Assembly: GCA_937875715.1 (NCBI GenBank) | Contig: CALEHZ010000306.1 | Coordinates: 1-13,800, forward strand | From: an uncultured Campylobacter sp. | GTDB lineage: Bacteria; Campylobacterota; Campylobacteria; Campylobacterales; Campylobacteraceae | Direction: 5' to 3' | Length of the DNA: 13,800 nucleotides | In this document: piece after piece, positions 7,662 to 13,800 of the stretch | Numbering within the stretch: position 1 is the stretch's first letter | Layout of the letters: each line of letters starts with the position of its first letter | The notes under the pieces: model-generated | Database searches by the model: none | Seen by the model: only the letters and a program-made list of their open reading frames with translations | Told to the model about the DNA's origin: nothing | Made by a program: the position numbers and the translations under genes

Positions 7662-8819
7662 TTGCCAATAGATATTTCAAAATTAGATTTTAAACTTAGG
7701 GATGAGTTAAATGGCTATCTTGAAGAGCTTGTGCGTGATGGCGGTAGCGACTTGCATGTAAAGGCAAACTCAGTAATACGCAAAAGAATTCACGGAGAAA
7801 TGATTCCAGTTAGCAACAACCGCTTTTTAAGCACGCCTGAAGCACTTACTCTAGCAAAAGAACTTCTTCGCACACGCTTTGATGAGCTTGTAGAAAATAA
7901 AAGTGCTGATTTTATCCACAAATTAAATGAAGATTATCGCTTTCGTGTGAATCTTTTCTTTCAAATGGATGGTGTCTCGGCTGTATTTAGAACAATCCCT
8001 GTTAAAATCCCAGAGCTTAAAGAACTAGGCTTGCCTGAGAGTATAGAAAAAATCTGTAAAACCGTTTATCGTGGCATCGTGCTAGTAACTGGTCCAACTG
8101 GTTCAGGTAAATCAACCACGTTAGCTAGCATGATTGATTATATGAACAATCATAGAAAAGCACATATTATCACCGTTGAAGACCCAATAGAGTTTATTCA
8201 CAAAGACAAAGAAAGTCTTATAAATCAACGCAGCGTAGGGCAAGATGCCACTAGCTTTGCAAGTGCCTTAAAAGCGGCTTTGCGTGAAGACCCTGATATT
8301 ATTTTAATTGGTGAAATTCGTGATTATGAGTCGATGAATATCGCTCTTATGGCGGCTGAGACTGGGCACTTGGTGCTTAGCACCCTTCACACCAGAGATG
8401 CGCAAGAAACGGTTAACCGTGTGCTTGGAATGTTTACTGGTCCTGAGCTAGAACGTGCTAAAATGGGGCTTGGCTCAGCACTTCAAGCAGTTATTTCTCA
8501 GCGCCTTTGTCAAAGAGTAGATGGCGGGCGTGTGGCAGCGCTTGAGGTTATGCTTCAAAGTCCTCGTATAAAGCAGCTGATTTTAAAAGGTCGCCAAGAT
8601 GAGATTCACTCAGCTATTCTTGAAGCAGGCGCAAACAGCGGTATGCAGACCTTTGATAATGATTTATTGCGTCTTTATAAAGAGGGTAAAATTACTCGTG
8701 ATGAGGCGATGAACTCATCATCTAATCCAAATGATTTGGCAATTTTACTTCAACAAGCCAGCGCACAAAGCTTTGAAGCTGGAATGCGTGAAGTAATAGG
8801 GCTAAAAGACTTAGAATAA
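7662..8819 (+). CDS. PilT/PilU-type retraction ATPase (secretion/pilus ATPase family)
   Basis: A 385-residue hexameric ATPase of the PilT/VirB11/GspE superfamily, expected at the cytoplasmic face of a type IV pilus or related machine, powering pilus disassembly. The N-terminal PAS-like part holds GGSDLHVKANS (27-37). The C-terminal RecA-like domain has Walker A GPTGSGKST (144-152), Asp box TVEDPIEFIH (171-180), Walker B ILIGEIRD (214-221) and His box STLHT (240-244). The tail GMQTFDNDLLRLYKEGKIT (327-345) is typical of PilT/PilU, as opposed to assembly ATPases, and there is no N-terminal GspE/PilB domain. PilT and PilU cannot be separated reliably; the SPRIKQLILKG segment sits where PilT has its AIRNLIRE motif. 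Translation starts at TTG 7662 with AAGGA at 7650-7654. No pilin or other pilus gene is near. Confidence 0.87.
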   Translation: MPIDISKLDFKLRDELNGYLEELVRDGGSDLHVKANSVIRKRIHGEMIPVSNNRFLSTPEALTLAKELLRTRFDELVENKSADFIHKLNEDYRFRVNLFFQMDGVSAVFRTIPVKIPELKELGLPESIEKICKTVYRGIVLVTGPTGSGKSTTLASMIDYMNNHRKAHIITVEDPIEFIHKDKESLINQRSVGQDATSFASALKAALREDPDIILIGEIRDYESMNIALMAAETGHLVLSTLHTRDAQETVNRVLGMFTGPELERAKMGLGSALQAVISQRLCQRVDGGRVAALEVMLQSPRIKQLILKGRQDEIHSAILEAGANSGMQTFDNDLLRLYKEGKITRDEAMNSSSNPNDLAILLQQASAQSFEAGMREVIGLKDLE

Positions 8820-8852
8820 ATTCGCTTTTATAAAATTCAGCCTTGGACTTAA

Positions 8853-8882
8853 GTTTTGACGTTATATTTACGTCGCCAAAAC
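8853..8882. other. Imperfect inverted repeat downstream of the PilT-like gene
   Basis: GTTTTG (8853-8858) pairs with CAAAAC (8877-8882), and ACGT (8859-8862) pairs with ACGT (8870-8873), leaving a 7-base loop and a 3-base bulge. It lies 33 bases after the stop codon, where a terminator would be expected, but no T run follows on either strand. It could be a weak terminator, an operator or chance. Confidence 0.3.
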
Positions 8883-8903
8883 GAAAATCATTAAACACAG
8901 CAC

Positions 8904-8984
8904 TGAATTTTATAAAATTCAATTCATAAAATTCAGCACTGAATTTTATGAAATTCACTTTATAAAATTCACTTTATAAAATTC
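8904..8984. repeat. Cluster of palindromic and tandem AT-rich repeats
   Basis: It contains a perfect copy of the 18-bp palindrome (8904-8921) and a near copy with one change (8940-8957). A long inverted repeat has 14-bp perfect arms at 8923-8936 and 8939-8952 around a 2-base centre. A 14-bp unit, ACTTTATAAAATTC, is repeated exactly twice in tandem (8957-8970 and 8971-8984). A further half copy (TTTTATAAAATTC) lies just outside at 8827-8839. Confidence 0.85.
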
Positions 8985-9003
8985 GCAGCAGTCTTACTGA
9001 AGT

Positions 9004-9108
9004 AAAATGTAATATTTATTATGTATAAATCTTTACATTAAAAGTGCATAAACAATCCTAATAATAAAAAAAAAAAACGATTTTTGGCAAAAATGTAATA
9101 TTTTTATG
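9004..9108 (+). repeat. Direct repeat of an AT-rich stretch upstream of the chemoreceptor gene
   Basis: AAAATGTAATATTTATTATG (9004-9023) and AAAATGTAATATTTTTATG (9090-9108) are nearly identical and lie 86 bp apart. The second runs straight into the -10 box at 9107-9115. The pair could be a duplicated promoter (TATAAA at 9024-9029 follows the first copy), two binding sites for one regulator, or coincidence in AT-rich DNA. Confidence 0.45.
9066..9077 (+). repeat. Homopolymer run of 12 A upstream of the chemoreceptor gene
   Basis: Twelve consecutive A residues end 32 bases before the -10 hexamer at 9110. Runs of this length are prone to slipped-strand length change in Campylobacterota. This run lies upstream of the gene and would act on transcription, not on reading frame. 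Confidence 0.8.
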
Positions 9109-9115
9109 CTACAAT
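9107..9115 (+). promoter_or_regulatory. Extended -10 promoter of the CZB chemoreceptor gene
   Basis: TGCTACAAT at 9107-9115 is an extended -10 box identical to the one before cheV, again preceded by a T run (9101-9105). Transcription would start near 9122 and leave a leader of about 27 nt carrying AAGGA at 9138-9142. No clear -35 box is seen, as is normal for this phylum. Confidence 0.65.
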
Positions 9116-9148
9116 TATCAAAGTTTAATTTTCACAAAAGGATAAAAA

Positions 9149-10270
9149 ATGTTTGGTAAAACAGTAAATGTAACAAACCATGAAAAAGAATTGGCTGAGG
9201 CTAGGGCTCTTTCAGAGCAAAAGGACAAGCGCATCGAAGAGCTTGAACACAAATATAACGAGCTTTTAATCGCTCACGCAGAGCTTGAAGAAAAGTGCTT
9301 CATAGAAGCGCTTGAGCTGCTAAACTCTGGCGTGGTCGCCTGCGTAAAAGAGATTCAAAGTGATATTGAGAGCAATCTTGATGTAAATCAAAAAAGCATT
9401 GAAATCGTCGAGAGCAACATCGTAAATATCAAAGAGCTTGATTCAGTGAGCAAAAATCTTGCAAGCTCGCTTGTGCAAATCGGGCAAAGCTCAAATAGAA
9501 GTCGTGCAACTGCTGAAAACCTAAACAAAAGCGTTGATGAAATCTCAAATGTTATCAATTTGATTAAAGATATTTCAGACCAAACAAACTTGCTTGCGCT
9601 AAATGCAGCTATCGAGGCAGCTAGAGCTGGTGAGCATGGACGTGGATTTGCCGTCGTTGCTGATGAGGTAAGAAACCTAGCTGAGAGAACTCAAAAAGCA
9701 ACTAGCGAGGTTGAAATGAACATCAATCTTTTAAAACAAAACTCAGGCGATATGTTTGCCCAAAGCGAAGAGGTTGAAAAAATCAGCAATGAAAGCGGCG
9801 AGCATATTTCAAGCTTCATAAATGAATTTGGTCAATTAGTCCAAAAATCAAAAAATATAGAAGAAGCTACAAAATACATCTCAAACAATGTATTTTTCAA
9901 TCTTGTAAAACTAGACCACGTAATTTTCAAAGTTACTGGCTATAACAAAGTCTTTGATAAAAACGCTGAGCCTATGGCTGATTCACTATCTTGCCGCCTT
10001 GGCAAATGGTATGCAAACGAAGGTCGCAAACTTTGCGGCAACTCACCAATTTATGATAAAGTCGCTGAACCTCACAAAATCGTCCATGACTGCGTAAATA
10101 ACGCAATCAAGCTACACGCTAGTGACACACACAGCAGAGATGCTATCGTAGAAAATTTCAAAAAAGCTGAAGCCGCCAGCCTTGAGCTATTTAGTCTATT
10201 TAAACAGCTTTCAAACGCAAAAAGACTAGAAATAGAAACTTTGCTTGAAAACAGCACTTCTAAACACTAA
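9149..10270 (+). CDS. Soluble methyl-accepting chemotaxis protein with C-terminal CZB zinc-binding domain (TlpD-like)
   Basis: A 373-residue cytoplasmic chemoreceptor: no signal peptide, transmembrane segment or periplasmic domain is visible. Residues 8-50 form a charged heptad-like coiled coil. The receptor signalling hairpin spans about 100-240, with the highly conserved CheA/CheW-contacting tip at 142-184 ([20 protein letters not shown] and [16 protein letters not shown]). The C-terminal 250-365 is a CZB domain, with predicted zinc ligands His257 (KLDHVIFK), Cys282 (CRLGKWY), His309 and His313 (PHKIVHD). This layout matches Helicobacter TlpD, a cytoplasmic sensor linked to oxidants including hypochlorite through the zinc-bound Cys. 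The ligand here is therefore an inference. No C-terminal CheR-docking pentapeptide is present. The gene stands alone between two repeat-rich gaps with its own promoter, and its signalling partners would be CheV, CheA and CheW encoded upstream. Confidence 0.92.
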   Translation: MFGKTVNVTNHEKELAEARALSEQKDKRIEELEHKYNELLIAHAELEEKCFIEALELLNSGVVACVKEIQSDIESNLDVNQKSIEIVESNIVNIKELDSVSKNLASSLVQIGQSSNRSRATAENLNKSVDEISNVINLIKDISDQTNLLALNAAIEAARAGEHGRGFAVVADEVRNLAERTQKATSEVEMNINLLKQNSGDMFAQSEEVEKISNESGEHISSFINEFGQLVQKSKNIEEATKYISNNVFFNLVKLDHVIFKVTGYNKVFDKNAEPMADSLSCRLGKWYANEGRKLCGNSPIYDKVAEPHKIVHDCVNNAIKLHASDTHSRDAIVENFKKAEAASLELFSLFKQLSNAKRLEIETLLENSTSKH

Positions 10271-10274
10271 AAAA

Positions 10275-10314
10275 TTTTATAAAATTCACTTTTAATTAAG
10301 TGAATTTTATAAAA
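10275..10314. repeat. 17-bp perfect inverted repeat after the chemoreceptor gene, possible terminator-like hairpin
   Basis: Arms at 10275-10291 and 10298-10314 are exact reverse complements around a 6-base loop (TTAATT). The inner part of each arm is a palindrome half (AAAATTCACTT and its complement). It begins 4 bases after the stop codon at 10268-10270, the expected place for a 3'-end hairpin. The stem has only two G-C pairs and no T run follows, so classical termination is uncertain. Confidence 0.6.
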
Positions 10315-10326
10315 CTGCAGCCAAAG

Positions 10327-10407
10327 TGAATTTTTTGAATTTTATAAAATTCACTTTTGAATTTTTTGAATTTTATAAAATTCACTTTTGAATTTTATAA
10401 AAAATTC
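10327..10407. repeat. 31-bp tandem repeats containing the 18-bp palindrome
   Basis: Two exact 31-bp units (10327-10357 and 10358-10388) lie head to tail, followed by a degenerate third start (from 10389; the palindrome-like GAATTTTATAAAAAATTC is at 10390-10407). Each full unit contains a perfect TGAATTTTATAAAATTCA (10336-10353 and 10367-10384) preceded by TGAATTTTT. This fills much of the 261-bp gap before pyrG. Confidence 0.85.
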
Positions 10408-10494
10408 TTACAATACAAAATAGAAATTTTTTTTACAAAATTTGCTAAAATTAGTCTTATTTTCCCTTTTGTTAAACTCTTTTTAACTTTGCTT

Positions 10495-10503
10495 TGCTAT
10501 AAT
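10495..10503 (+). promoter_or_regulatory. Extended -10 promoter of pyrG
   Basis: TGCTATAAT at 10495-10503 is a perfect extended -10 box in a T-rich context. Transcription would start near 10510, leaving a leader of about 22 nt. A weaker look-alike, TGCTAAAAT, lies at 10443-10451 and could be a second start. No -35 box is evident. Confidence 0.72.
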
Positions 10504-10513
10504 CGCACACTAA

Positions 10514-13709
<3,196 letters not shown>

Positions 13710-13752
13710 GTTTTAAAAAATTCAAACCCTAGAAAATTTAAAAACTTCAAGC

Positions 13753-13770
13753 TGAATTTTATAAAATTCA
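13753..13770. repeat. 18-bp palindrome downstream of recJ
   Basis: A perfect TGAATTTTATAAAATTCA copy, flanked by AAGC on the left and AGGCTT on the right, so the stem could extend by a few G-C-containing pairs past a 2-base bulge. It lies 44 bases after the recJ stop, with a short A-rich tract to its right. It may act as a 3'-end hairpin. Nothing else is recognisable between 13710 and the window end. Confidence 0.8.
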
Positions 13771-13800
13771 AGGCTTAAAATAAACTTATAAAAAAAAACT

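Larger units (their letters stand above)
8820..9148. other. 329-bp repeat-rich intergenic region between the PilT-like gene and the chemoreceptor gene
   Basis: No gene is supported here; a minus-strand open frame at 8722-8958 only translates the palindromic repeats. The left half holds an imperfect hairpin (8853-8882) and a dense repeat cluster (8904-8984). The right half holds two similar ATGTAATATTT stretches, a run of 12 A and the chemoreceptor promoter. These are listed separately. Confidence 0.8.

Noticed and set aside
8722..8958. Minus-strand 78-residue open frame repeating NFIKFSA
   Set aside because: It is a translation of the palindromic repeats and runs into the 3' end of the PilT-like gene.
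9084..9108. Sigma-54 promoter (TTGGCA at 9084-9089)
   Set aside because: No GC element occurs at the required spacing downstream.
8904..10407. CRISPR-like array
   Set aside because: The repeats are self-palindromic, unevenly spaced or directly tandem, with no unique spacers of constant length and no cas genes.

Overview
The window looks like an AT-rich Campylobacterota chromosome, most likely Campylobacter or a close relative. The reasons are a CheA with a C-terminal receiver domain, the gene order cheV-cheA-cheW-serB-tal (which I recall from Campylobacter jejuni), T-rich promoters with an extended -10 box, and tightly packed genes. Every convincing gene is on the plus strand. Species cannot be assigned by reading alone. 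I see no rRNA, tRNA, CRISPR array, transposase or phage gene.

Left block (1-8819): argC (arginine biosynthesis), a calcineurin-like metallophosphoesterase (possibly the lipid A pathway LpxH/LpxJ-type hydrolase), cheV, cheA, cheW, serB (phosphoserine phosphatase), tal (transaldolase with an unusual C-terminal tail) and a PilT/PilU-type ATPase. From argC to serB the genes overlap by 8 nt (three times) or are 8-10 nt apart, so they could be one transcript. A good extended -10 box inside the 3' end of the metallophosphoesterase gene suggests the chemotaxis genes also have their own promoter. CheV, CheA and CheW are the core of the chemoreceptor array: receptors control CheA autophosphorylation through CheW and CheV, and the receiver domains on CheV and CheA probably act as phosphate sinks or adaptation modules. 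No cheY is present here.

Middle (8820-10531): a 329-bp repeat-rich gap with a run of 12 A and a promoter, then a gene for a soluble chemoreceptor with a C-terminal zinc-binding CZB domain (TlpD-like), whose partners would be the Che proteins encoded upstream. A second repeat-rich gap of 261 bp follows.

Right block (10532-13709): pyrG (CTP synthase), with its own extended -10 promoter, overlapping by 11 nt with recJ (single-strand DNA exonuclease). The window ends in another palindrome-bearing intergenic stretch.

The most unusual structure is not a protein. It is a dispersed 18-bp perfect palindrome, TGAATTTTATAAAATTCA. It occurs six times exactly, all in gaps between genes, with many near and half copies, in places expanded into tandem repeats and long hairpins. 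I do not recognise it as a named element. The genes are otherwise ordinary housekeeping and chemotaxis genes, and I find no clear evidence of a new multi-gene system.
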